DNA of 64,000 nucleotides. Source: Xenopus tropicalis. Lineage: Eukaryota; Chordata; Amphibia; Anura; Pipidae. Location of the stretch: the NCBI RefSeq assembly GCF_000004195.4, contig NC_030678.2:90426404-90490403 (forward strand), in the 5' to 3' direction. The notes below the pieces were generated by a model. It saw only the letters and a list, made by a program, of their open reading frames with translations, was not told the origin of the DNA and made no database searches. The position numbers were made by a program, and so were the translations under genes. This document shows, piece after piece, positions 1-9,575 of this stretch (the stretch's first letter is position 1; the number at the start of each line of letters is the position of its first letter).

Positions 1-664
1 ACTCAAGGGATGAGAACATAATTTTGCCCCTTTATAGGTCCCTGGTAAGGCCTCACCTTGAGTATGCAGTGCAGTTTTGGGCTCCAGTCCTTAAGAAGGA
101 TATTAATGAGCTGGAGAAAGTACAGAGACGTGCAACTAAACTGGTTAAGGGGATGGAAGATTTAAACTATGAGGTGAGACTGTCGAGGTTGGGGTTGTTT
201 TCTCTGGAAAAGAGGCGCTTGCGAGGGGACATGATTACTCTGTACAAGTACATTAGAGGGGATTATAGGCAGTTGGGGGATGTTCTTTTTTCCCATAAAA
301 ACAATCAACGCACCAGAGGTCACCCCTTTAGATTAGAGGAAAGGAGCTTCCATTTGAAGCAGCGTAGGTGGTTTTTCACGGTGAGGGCAGTGAGGTTATG
401 GAATGCCCTTCCTAGTGAGGTGGTAATGGCAGATTCTGTTAATGCCTTTAAGAGGGGCCTGGATGAGTTCTTGATCAATCAGAATATCCAAGGCTATTGT
501 GATACTAATATCTACAGTTAGTACTAGTGGTTGTATTTATAGTTTATGTATGTGAGTGTATAGATTGGTAGGTGTGGGTTAGGTGTGCTGGGTTTACTTG
601 CATGGGGTGAACTTGATGGACACAGGTCTTTTTTCAACCCTATGTAACTATGTAACTATGTAAC
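1..664 (+). mobile_element. CR1/L2-type LINE, 3' fragment (copy 1)
   Basis: The 3' end of a non-LTR retrotransposon. An open frame (24-521, running in from the left edge) encodes the region after the reverse-transcriptase palm, with the family signature [14 protein letters not shown] near its start. It ends in a short non-coding tail and a (TATGTAAC)-type repeat at about 638-664, typical of CR1/L2 3' ends. Nearly the same sequence recurs at 16.6-17.8 kb and in part at 19.0-20.5, 39.8 and 42.6 kb. It is 5' truncated by the window edge, so its full length cannot be judged. It lies in an intron or flank of the ODC-like copy A. Confidence 0.85.
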
Positions 665-784
665 TTATTAACCTAACCCTAATGCTGGTTTACTAAGTGA
701 CCTAAGGCAAAGGGTTATGGAAGAAATAATTTATGAATAATATTAATATGCAGTTTTAGTCTAGATACCGGAATATGAATAAAT

Positions 785-1348
785 AATTTATCTTGGACTC
801 TATTATCCAGAATGCTTGGGACCTGGAATGTAGTTTATCATACCTTAAATCAGGGATCCCCAACCTTTTATACGAGTGAGCCAAATTCAAATGGAAAAAG
901 TTCTGAAGAGCAACACAAGCATGAAAAAAAGTTCCTGGAGTTACAAATAAAGGATCTGAATGGCAATTTGGCAGCCCCTATGTGGACTGGCAGCTTACAG
1001 GAGGCTCTGTTTGGCTTATATTTGGTTTTAATGCAACCAAAACCTGCCTCCTAAACAGAAATTCAAAAATAAGCACCTGCTTTGAGGCCACTGGGAGCAA
1101 CAGCCAAAGGGTTGGGGAGTAACATGTTGCTCACGACCCACTGGTTGGGGATCACTGCCTTAAATCTACTAAAAAATAATTTAAACATCAAACAAACCCG
1201 CTGTATTGATTAATGATCTTTTAGTTGAAATCAAGTACAAGGTACTGTTTTATTTTTACAGAGTAAAATGAAAAAAAAGTGAAATTACCTGCTTAGAATG
1301 GGCTTTCAGGATAATAGATTTCTGGATAAGAGATCCAATACCTGTACA
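785..1348. mobile_element. TIR MITE of the 'GGATAA...CCTGTAC' Xenopus family, interrupted
   Basis: An old copy of the element seen intact at 17344-17673. The left part holds TTATCCAGAATGCTTGGGACC and the right part ends GATCCAATACCTGTAC. A hAT MITE is inserted in its middle (851-1157). The outer boundaries are approximate. Confidence 0.6.
851..1157. mobile_element. hAT-type MITE with 8-bp target duplication
   Basis: The ends are inverted: CAGGGATCCCCAACC on the left and GGTTGGGGATCACTG on the right. The element is flanked on both sides by CCTTAAAT (843-850 and 1158-1165), the 8-bp duplication expected of hAT transposases. It is 307 bp, with no transposase frame of its own. Relatives lie at 32993-33299 and 38394-38690. 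Confidence 0.85.
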
Positions 1349-2638
1349 TTACCATCAACCATCTGATGGAAAGTCATAAGAACCTTTTAAATCAACACCA
1401 GCAGATGCAAGCTTGGCAGTACATCCTGCTTCTTCACTATTTATAATTCTAATCTCAGTTATATAAACAATCACTAACAGTATTATTCCTAATAATTGGC
1501 TTGGGTCATTTAAAATTTACACAAAAAAACCTGTTTGCATAACTATGCGTGATGCGGATATTAGCAATTGTAAATTACACAAGAACTAGCCCTGGGCATG
1601 TTCCTCAGTAGGATATTGTTGCTAACCTATTTTAACTGTTGTTCAACTCTCTGCTTGAAGATGGTGTGCTAACAGCCAGGCCTGGATTGGCAATCTGTGG
1701 ATTCTGGCAAATGCCAAAAGGGCTGCTATTAGATGAAAATGAAGCCATAGGCAGTAACTATTTAGCAGGCTGGTGGGGGCTGTTTGGGCCTCTGTGTATT
1801 TGTAATGCCAGGGCCTATGTTAAATCCTAGTCCAGACCTCCTGACAGCTATAAATAATTTAAATAAATACACAATTACTATCTACACAAAGAGGGTATGG
1901 GTAAAGAGTAATGGGAATCTTAGCCCAACTCAGTGTACTCTCTGTTGTTCAGGTCCAAAATGTGTTCCTGAAATGTCCACACTTCCCCAAGGCCAGGTTA
2001 AATACATTTTGGCTCTGGGCTTCTGTATGAGGTTGCTGAAGTATAGTGAGAGTACTTTGTTGATGTGTTTGTTTTTAAGAAAAGCAAAAACAATTGCTAA
2101 ACACCACATATTCTATTGTATTTAAAAGAAAAGAAAATAGAGTTTAAATGTTCTAATGAGTTGATTGTGTAGTATAACTGTAATAGAATGTGTACTGCAC
2201 TCCTATGACTATAAGTTTTTCTTTTTATGTCCTTGATACATTTGATTTTAATAGACTCTCATCTTTTCAAAAGTAAAGGAAGCCTTGGTACAAGCCAGCT
2301 AGTATTTACTACTACAGGAACATCTTATTTCTGAAATGCTATCGGCTATGAGCTAAGATATAAGGACTGCAGTATTTAAGGATATATTTAACATTTTTTT
2401 TTTTGTTATTTGTAAAACCCATGGTTCTCACAGATTCGTTGAAGAAATTGTACAACAGAAACATAGTTCAATTCATAATTTTTGGATTTGGCTGAATACT
2501 AAATACTAAATGGAATCAGTAACCTAATGTTAACCTAAATGTGTTACCTTCTGTTATCCAATATTTTAAAGTCACGTGGTGTTAAGGGTTTGGTTGATTC
2601 ACTGCATCCTACATAAGTTTAAACCTTTTTGTTCTTAG
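1349..2638. other. Intron sequence of ODC-like copy A, no feature seen
   Basis: AT-rich non-coding sequence upstream of the first visible exon of copy A. I looked for the ODC exon that should precede it (carrying the HxGSGC and DIGGGF motifs) and did not find it, so that exon is probably left of the window. Confidence 0.5.
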
Positions 2639-2786
2639 TTTGCAGAAGTCATCCGCATATCTCTGGACCAAAGCTTTCCCTGCAATGAGGATGTTCAGAT
2701 TATCGCAGAACCTGGAAGATTTTATGTGACATCTGCTTTCACAGCTGCTCTTAATATTGTTACTAAGAAGGTGGTGACTAAGAAAG
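2639..2786 (+). CDS. ODC-like copy A, exon with EPGR motif
   Basis: The acceptor is a pyrimidine tract ending TTCTTAG at 2638; the donor is AAAG|GTCCTT. It is 148 nt, starts in phase 0 and ends after 1 nt of a codon, exactly like exon 6 of copy B. It encodes the alpha/beta-barrel strand with EPGR, which in ODC contacts the PLP phosphate. Confidence 0.88.
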
Positions 2787-5758
2787 GTCCTTAATAAGAT
2801 TCTTTATGCTATGTAATTATGCATCAGCCTGGGACCATAAAAAATAATTTGGGATTTGTGCTAGATAGGTTTATGTTTTTGTTTCAGTTACCTGATGCAC
2901 ACACCAAAAACACAATAGTAAGGAGAGTGATTATACAGCATACTCATTGATCACACTAAGGCAAAAATGTTTAAAAAGGAACCACAAACTCTTTTAGCTT
3001 GACCCAAAGGTAAGGTGCTTGGAAAAAAAGAGTTTCATGAGAGCATGTTTCAATATGCTTTTATTTCAAAGCAGGGAGAGGTTCACTATTTGTGATTATG
3101 TCAGATACACCCCAAATTAACAAAAAATCATCAACACTTTAAAGGTGTCACAATGTCACAATTTTCATGGGACAGTCCCAATTTTAACAGCTCAGCACGC
3201 AGTCCCTGATTCTTGATGAAAAGTTTCCCTGTGATCTCCTGCCCTGAACGCTAAAAAAGATACAAGGTTTCTCAACCTTAATTAGATAAGCAGGCTTTTG
3301 TCAGAGAGCCCAGAATACTTGACACCTGCACATAGATACAATTGTAACTAATAAGATAAAACAAAACCTCAAAATCCCCATAAATGTGATCAAACTTTAC
3401 ATAACCTGCCAAATTTTGTAAAATAGGGGTGGCATTTAGTGCATGTGGTTACAAAAATGGTTGTGATCAACAAAACTTTTGTTGCGCTATACACAGCATT
3501 TCTTTTTGTCCCTTTTTGCATTTTTTAAATGGTGGGAGGTATGACATTTTATAAAAATCCCCTTAAATGACTCCTGACTGCATTGCATTTAGTTTTAATC
3601 TTGCAAAAAGTAGTGTTATATTCTTCAGAGTTACTTCTATTGATGTAAGCAGAAAGAGAAGACTTTATAACTGCTGGGGGTGTCAGGGAAAGGGTGCCCA
3701 CTAAAGATATATAACTTTTTAGAGCATAATTCTTGTATAGCTTGGGGACCAGATAGTGGTTGGGAAGGGGGGATTCCCAGCTTGTGTCTAGTTCCAAAGC
3801 TAAATAAGCATAAAATAGGCCCAATGCAACAGTGGAGGCGCCAGGAAATCATTTTTTCTTGTAGAGTGGCATTTGCTCCAATGTAGCCAGTACAAAAACA
3901 AAAACCCTGGTTCCTTTGGAACTCTTCTCAGTTGGGTAATAAACCATTCCGCAAATCAATTTCTTAAATTTCTTTGCCTTATTCATTGGAGTACTTTTAG
4001 TGTGGTCTCTCTAGCACTAGAATCTGAAAATACGCCATGTAAAACTTGTCGAGATCATGTAGAAGTCAGTGGCAGATCTCCCTACCCTTTTCCTGAAAGA
4101 TCTTTCTTTGCTTTGAAACTTTAGAGGTTTTGTGATTGCTGGCACTAGTTTTTGTGCGTCAGTTCAACAAAGGTCTTGTGTCTCGTTATCGTGTGACAAG
4201 TAAAATAATTCACCGCTTTTTCAGTTCAGACTTTTTGATAAATATCAGACATTCATGGAAATGAATTTATACATTTTTTTAAAAAAAAAATCTAAATTTT
4301 TAATGAAAGTTTTAGAAAACGAAAAAAATGAGAAAAGAAGGTTCTTTTGCCTCTAGTACTACACGAGGACTACTATTACACTATAGATCATTAAATGTTT
4401 TCTCTTATTTGCAGATGGAGAGGAAAGAAGACAATTCTCCTATGTCCTAAATGATGGAATTTTTGGGTCATTTTTTCTTAATTATATGCAAATGGAAGAG
4501 ACATGGCCAGTTGTAGGGAAGGTAAATGATTTGATGAGAATTACTTTCTTTTAAAAAAGAAATAAACAGGGCCACCCTCAGCGGTTACTAATGTCAGGGG
4601 CTATGTATCCTAAAGCCTGAGGGAATACAGAAACATTTTTTCTTTTAAATGTATTGGCCTAACTTTCTGTAATATCATTACAGAAAAAAGGTGCAAAGTG
4701 TGTCAGTGGAGGTGCATGAAATATAGTTGTTTCAGAGTTATACTAGCTTGCTCTCCCACTTAGACTTTACAGCTTAGCAATAAGGTTATGGCAGGTAGCA
4801 GGTACTAGGGAGTGTGCTGCATAACAGGAAAGCAGAAGGGAAACAGATTGGCACATGGGGGACCTAGTGCTGAAAGGAAAAGGGGATATATTGGAAAAAA
4901 GGAGGGAACAAGGTGATAGCTATTAATGAATTAGTGGCCCTTGGTAGAGAATGTAAAGGTGGGAAAAGGGGGGTAAGGACAACATCAAATCAAATATTTG
5001 CTTTTATTGTTCTTACTTCTTAGACGGAATGGTTTTATGAGTTACTAGAATAGACGAATATTATCCCTTTTATTTAAACAAACCTGTACCTGAAGAACAT
5101 CACATTTCTAACGTTAAAAGCAACTCCATCATCTTTGTATACAAAACAGCAATCCTGTGAAAGTTGCTTACAATTTTTAATTTTTAGGCAATAACCACAA
5201 AACTGATGCTTACCTAGATCAGCTGCATACATATTTTACATTTCCATTTCTTTTGTTTTAAAATTCCAACACACATTTAACCCTTATATTATTTATTTAC
5301 TTATTCAATAAACTACAACAATGTCCTGAACTACACAATCTCATTCTTCATCTAGCCATATGTAGTGCAACATAACTGCCCTGTATTTGTTCAGTTATCT
5401 CTTACTAATAAGCTACAGCTACAGACAAGTTTTGGTCTTGTTACACAGTTTCTAAAATAGTATATCTTTCTCCATTTAGGACTTTGACACTGCACAGGAG
5501 CTCTTTCCCAGTATACTTTGGGGACCAACATGTGCAAGTGAAGATAAAATTGTGAAGGATATAGATCTCCCAGAATTGGAAATGGGAGACTGGATCATTT
5601 TCCCAAACATGGGGGCTTACTCCATGTCAATGACTTCCAATTTCAATGCATTTTCTACACCCAAAATATATTTTGTGTTCACCAGGAAAATGTGGACTGT
5701 TGGACAGATCCTAAAAAAAGAAAAGTTACTGCAGAATCACCCTCAGAATAATTTGTAA
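2639..5758 (+). CDS. Ornithine decarboxylase-family protein, copy A (3' three coding exons)
   Basis: This is the C-terminal part of a fold-type III PLP decarboxylase of the ODC/antizyme-inhibitor family. The coding exons are 2639-2786, 4415-4521 and 5480-5758; they join in phases 1 and 0 and stay open to TAA at 5756-5758. Seen in order: AEPGRFY, the phosphate-binding EPGR motif (ODC Glu274/Arg277); LNDGIFGSF; WGPTC with the catalytic Cys (ODC Cys360); and NMGAYS (ODC Tyr389). Two substrate-binding acids of ODC are replaced: Asp332 by Gln and Asp361 by Ala. The protein ends about 20 residues beyond the conserved YFVF strand, so the ODC C-terminal degron (about residues 425-461) is absent. Exons 1-5 must lie left of the window. 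It forms a tandem pair with copy B downstream, with equal exon sizes except the last two. It could be called an antizyme-inhibitor paralogue, but the retained Cys argues for an enzyme. Confidence 0.88.
2787..4414. other. Intron of copy A, no feature recognised
   Basis: Non-coding, AT-rich. Short frames on both strands (for example around 3.5-4.1 kb) show no known motif or splice context. Confidence 0.5.
4415..4521 (+). CDS. ODC-like copy A, exon with NDG motif
   Basis: The acceptor is TTTGCAG at 4414 and the donor is AAG|GTAAAT. It is 107 nt, two codons shorter than the matching exon 7 of copy B (113 nt). The NDG motif is followed by GSF. At the position of ODC Asp332 (an ungapped match) there is Gln. 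Confidence 0.88.
4522..5479. other. Intron of copy A, no feature recognised
   Basis: AT-rich, with purine-rich stretches near 4.8-4.98 kb. No repeat or coding sequence was identified. Confidence 0.4.
5480..5758 (+). CDS. ODC-like copy A, terminal coding exon
   Basis: The acceptor is CCATTTAG at 5479; the exon stays open for 92 codons to TAA. It holds WGPTC, LPELEMGDW and NMGAYS. The catalytic Cys is present, but the next residue is Ala where ODC has Asp361. Beyond the conserved core it has a short basic tail of about 20 residues instead of the long ODC C terminus. Confidence 0.9.
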   Translation, partial: DFDTAQELFPSILWGPTCASEDKIVKDIDLPELEMGDWIIFPNMGAYSMSMTSNFNAFSTPKIYFVFTRKMWTVGQILKKEKLLQNHPQNNL

Positions 5759-5868
5759 TACAATAAGAACCAGCAATTTATTTTACTGAGCTATTTACTA
5801 AATGCTTGACTGCAGAGTACGCAATTGTTTAAAATATTTAGGCATTGCAAATAAGTAGTAATTTTAAA

Positions 5869-5874
5869 AATAAA
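5869..5874 (+). terminator. Polyadenylation signal AATAAA, copy A
   Basis: AATAAA lies 111 bp after the copy A stop codon, in an A-rich stretch. It is a plausible 3' end signal; no transcript evidence is available. Confidence 0.5.
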
Positions 5875-6467
5875 AAAATACTAGGTTAAAGCTTCTTTTA
5901 TCAGTTCTTGTGCTATTTTCGTTTTGCAAAGTAATAGTAGTGGGCTGAATGTGAGAAAATCTTCCTAAAAATATTGTATTTGTTTGTCTGAAAACATTAC
6001 GAAAATATAGATTTTCAGTTTATATAATGGTTAAGATTTTGGCTTATAACATACAACATTCCTATATGTAATAAATAGCACAGCGTTTGTCCAGGTACAT
6101 TAACTATTAGTAACCAATGAAATAGTACCTTTTAATTAGTAACTATAGGTGATAAGAACTGTAGCAAACTTATATTACATAATCCCCACGGAATGAGTTA
6201 TTTATGCATTAAAAGCTGACACCCTCTACGTCTTTAGAGCATTTACTTTCTCTGCCACATTGATGGATCAACTCATCCACAGATGCCTGGTGCTTTTCTG
6301 CCATCAGAAAAATATAGGTGTACCTTTAGCCTTCATGCAGGACCTCCTTCTTCAATCTCTGCACTGGGGTCCCTCAGATATTTCTTTAAAGGTCTATATT
6401 TTGCTACTCTCTGCTTTTCTGTCTGTGGTAAAGTTGTTAAATATCAGAATGGTTTCATTATTACCTT

Positions 6468-6640
6468 ATATATAGCGCTGACATATTCTGCAGTGCTTTA
6501 CAAAGAATATACATCATTCACTTTAGTCCCTGCCTCACTGTATCTTACAATCTGAGGTTCCTATCACAGGGGAAACCTATGCAGACACAGGGAGAACAAA
6601 TAAACTTCTTGCAGGTAGTGTCCTGGCTCAGCACCCCACA
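6468..6640. repeat. Dispersed Xenopus repeat ('GCGCTGACATATTCTGCAG')
   Basis: This stretch (TTCTGCAGTGCTTTACAAAG, then CCCTGCCTCACTG, then GCAGACACAGGGAGAAC) matches a dispersed repeat I recognise from Xenopus. A diverged copy lies at about 41345-41510 and shares the CTGCAGCACTT and AGTCCCTGCCC blocks. The element class is not certain. Confidence 0.5.
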
Positions 6641-8946
6641 GCCTTGCAAGATTTACCCATGTAATGCCTGAGTAGCAGTAGGGCTGCATGACCAATAGGT
6701 CATGAATCTGTAATGTAGGATCTGTAATGTCCCTTCTGTAGTGACTGTCCTGGGTCAGAGGCACGGTCAGACTGGGGGGTGCACAGCCCACCATACCCCC
6801 ACACACCCCCAGGTGCTGCCCGACCAACACCCTCCCCTAAGCACACATACAATATAGTTACCTTCGGAAGCTTTAGGGTAGGAAGATCAGCGGCCCAGAG
6901 AAGGGATCTGGTCCCCAGTCTTAATCTGGTCAGAGTGCTCTTTTCCCAGGGCCACTCACTCCCGCCATGAGGCAATTGCCACTGTCTTTTCCTGTTGTTG
7001 AGGATAAAACTGACATGCTACAAAAACTCTAAATAAAAAAGGCCAGGCTACACCTGCCAGTAGGGCTGCAAGAAATGTGAGTTCTTGCAACAAGCATCCT
7101 AATAATCCTATTGTTCAATAAACTAAACTAGAATCAGAGTGCTGTTGGCATTCTTTCTCTGGCAAGTTATAGACAGCATAACAATAGACAAACATGAATA
7201 TTTTGAATGAGTACACTATGAAGTGTAATTAATCATTAAGGGCTAAACTCCATGGGACATTTTGTGGGATGGCGTTAGCCAAAAGCATCCTACAATCAGG
7301 AAGTAGTTGTATGGGTTTAAATATAATGGGACTAATACAAAAATTGAATGTGTAAACTACATGAAAGGATTGCCTTCCAACATGATGCACCCGTTGGAAG
7401 GGAACACTGACAAGACAAAATGTAATGGTGTCTGAAAGACTTTTTTTTCTCATTGAAATAGAGTGACTGTCGGATGTAAATGGCGGAACAACACTCCATC
7501 TGACATCTTACTTTATCTGTGGAGATTACATTTTGTAGGATCCTACAAAATCTTGCGTTGTTGCACAGTGTTACGTGCTGTTGCATGACAAGATCAGATA
7601 AAATCAGAAACTGTAAATGCATATGCAGTATTTTTTATTTGTATAAATTCAAATACGCCAAGCTGATTGGGCAGATTTTTTTTTACCTTTCTTGACTGGC
7701 TGTCTGCTGTGAGCCCTATTTTAAATGCTTGTGCTGCCCTCTACTTTCTAGTTACTCTTCTTTTGCCTGCAGCATACACAGATCTTCTTCTTATGGAAAA
7801 GCTACAGTCACCAGCCAGTGGGTATCACATTGTCTGTTTTTATATAGCTCAATAGCTATAAGATACTTTTATGATTGTTAGGACTTATTATTTTATAAAT
7901 CAATGCAATATATATTTACATAATTGGTCAGTATTACAAGATGATAACGCTTTGTTTTTTTACAAGTGATAATCCTGTGTATCCTTCTAGTTAGTTCACC
8001 TTCACAGGAGGAATTATTTTGTATTAGCTATGGGTTCAGTACTATTAAATTAACTGTGCCAACTCTAAGAGCTGAATAACACATTTGTCTATATATCAAG
8101 GTGTGGGAACTAAAGACACTTTTTCAGAATATTATTTTATTATAAAAGTTAATGTTACAAGTAGCAACTTTACTATGGGATATTTATTTAACAATAATCC
8201 TATATTATGGTATAGAAGTTTGCTGTGTAAAAACTGTAGTATACTGAATTGCTGGTAAACCTCTATCTCTATATATAGCTATGGTAAGCTATTTGGTTTG
8301 GCCAGTGCACAGATAAACTTCCTGCTTAATGGACTTCTGTTTATTCGTATACTGGTAATCTAATTATAATCTATATCTAATATAAATAATTATATGTTGA
8401 ACAAGTAGGTATTCTTTCCCTTTAAGTTTAATGGGAAAATATGCTTTAAGGAATGCAGTATTCTCAGTATTATTATTATATAAGCATATATTTCTGCATT
8501 AGTCACTGGCTGTTCCTTGTCCTGTGGGAGTCACCGGAGATTCAGTGGACAAGAAACCCATAGCATCCAGCCACTATTTAGCTTTTATTGTGCAATTGGC
8601 TATATCTAGTGTAGTGGTGCAAACTTGCCCAGTGTTCAAAAGGTTTTGTCTAATTTAGTAGCCTTGTAAAACATTACCAATGTTATCATGGTCTGTTGTA
8701 GCAATAAATGTCATGGCAATTGAGGTTTGTCTTTGTTGTCAATTGTTTTCTACTGTCTATGTCCCTTCTGCCTCCTTCAATGTGAGAGGAGTGTCCTGTG
8801 TCTTTATAGCACTTGTCATATTCCTTCTTCTGTGACTGCACAATAATAATCTAATCTAATAATCTGGCAACAAATGTTTTCTCCCAGACAGCCAGCAATA
8901 AACATACCTTCTTTTGATATAAAATTATATAGTGCAATGTTTTTTC

Positions 8947-8948
<2 letters not shown>

Positions 8949-8983
<35 letters not shown>
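8949..8983. repeat. (GATA)n microsatellite
   Basis: About eight to nine perfect tandem copies of the GATA tetranucleotide. Confidence 0.95.
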
Positions 8984-9434
8984 CTAGATTGATGTCAAGC
9001 ATGCAAACTAACACATAACACATACCAATTGTAAAAAAAAAAAAAAAAATAGCGTCTGGATAATTTAGATGCACAACTGGTCTTAGAGCACTTTAACTGG
9101 AATCTGATCACTGTTGTTGTGTAAGTTAGCTGACAAATAACATATTTGGAATCTGACTGATGTAAATGTCCAGCATGAGACTTGACATACAAAGAAGTAT
9201 TATTTACAGTAGGCTTTACTGTAGTGGTTCCCAAACTGTGGGGCCTAGGGAGGGCATGCAGCCCACATCGGTGGGGGAACAGCAGAGTACTATTAATGGG
9301 AAGGGGGCACAAAGACCATGGCTGTATCAAGCCCACATATCCCTGCCACTTACATGTGAATTTCTAGCTAATTCTATTATTTACTATGCTATTTATTTAT
9401 GGCGGTTTTTCAAACGATAAAACCCATTTTCTTG

Positions 9435-9575
9435 ATGAAAGGAGACATTCATCCAGACACAAGAAATGGATTGCATCCTGTCACCCTTTTAAATAGGAAC
9501 AATCTGACGTTACTAGACACTGGAACATCAGCAGAGCAGTTCCTCCAGCAGAAAATCAGCAATAACATAGCACAG
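9435..9575 (+). CDS. ODC-like copy B, first coding exon
   Basis: The exon encodes a divergent N terminus followed by [16 protein letters not shown], which lines up with the ODC start region (FLEEG...ILDQKI). The donor is CAG|GTGGGT at 9576, in phase 0, fitting exon 2. I chose ATG 9435; ATG 9399 is in the same open frame and cannot be excluded, nor can a 5' exon. Confidence 0.72.

Larger units (their letters stand above)
5875..9434. other. Spacer between ODC-like copies A and B
   Basis: About 3.6 kb with no convincing coding sequence. It contains a dispersed repeat (6468-6640), a (GATA)n array (8949-8983) and an A-run near 9033-9049. Sequence at 9222-9310 resembles one end of a hAT MITE (TGGTTCCCAAACTGTGGGGC). 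The copy B promoter should lie in the right half, but I see no TATA box or CpG cluster that marks it. Confidence 0.5.

Noticed and set aside
9399..9434. Upstream in-frame ATG for copy B
   Set aside because: Possible, but the extra 12 residues have no counterpart in ODC-family N termini; 9435 was preferred with low certainty.
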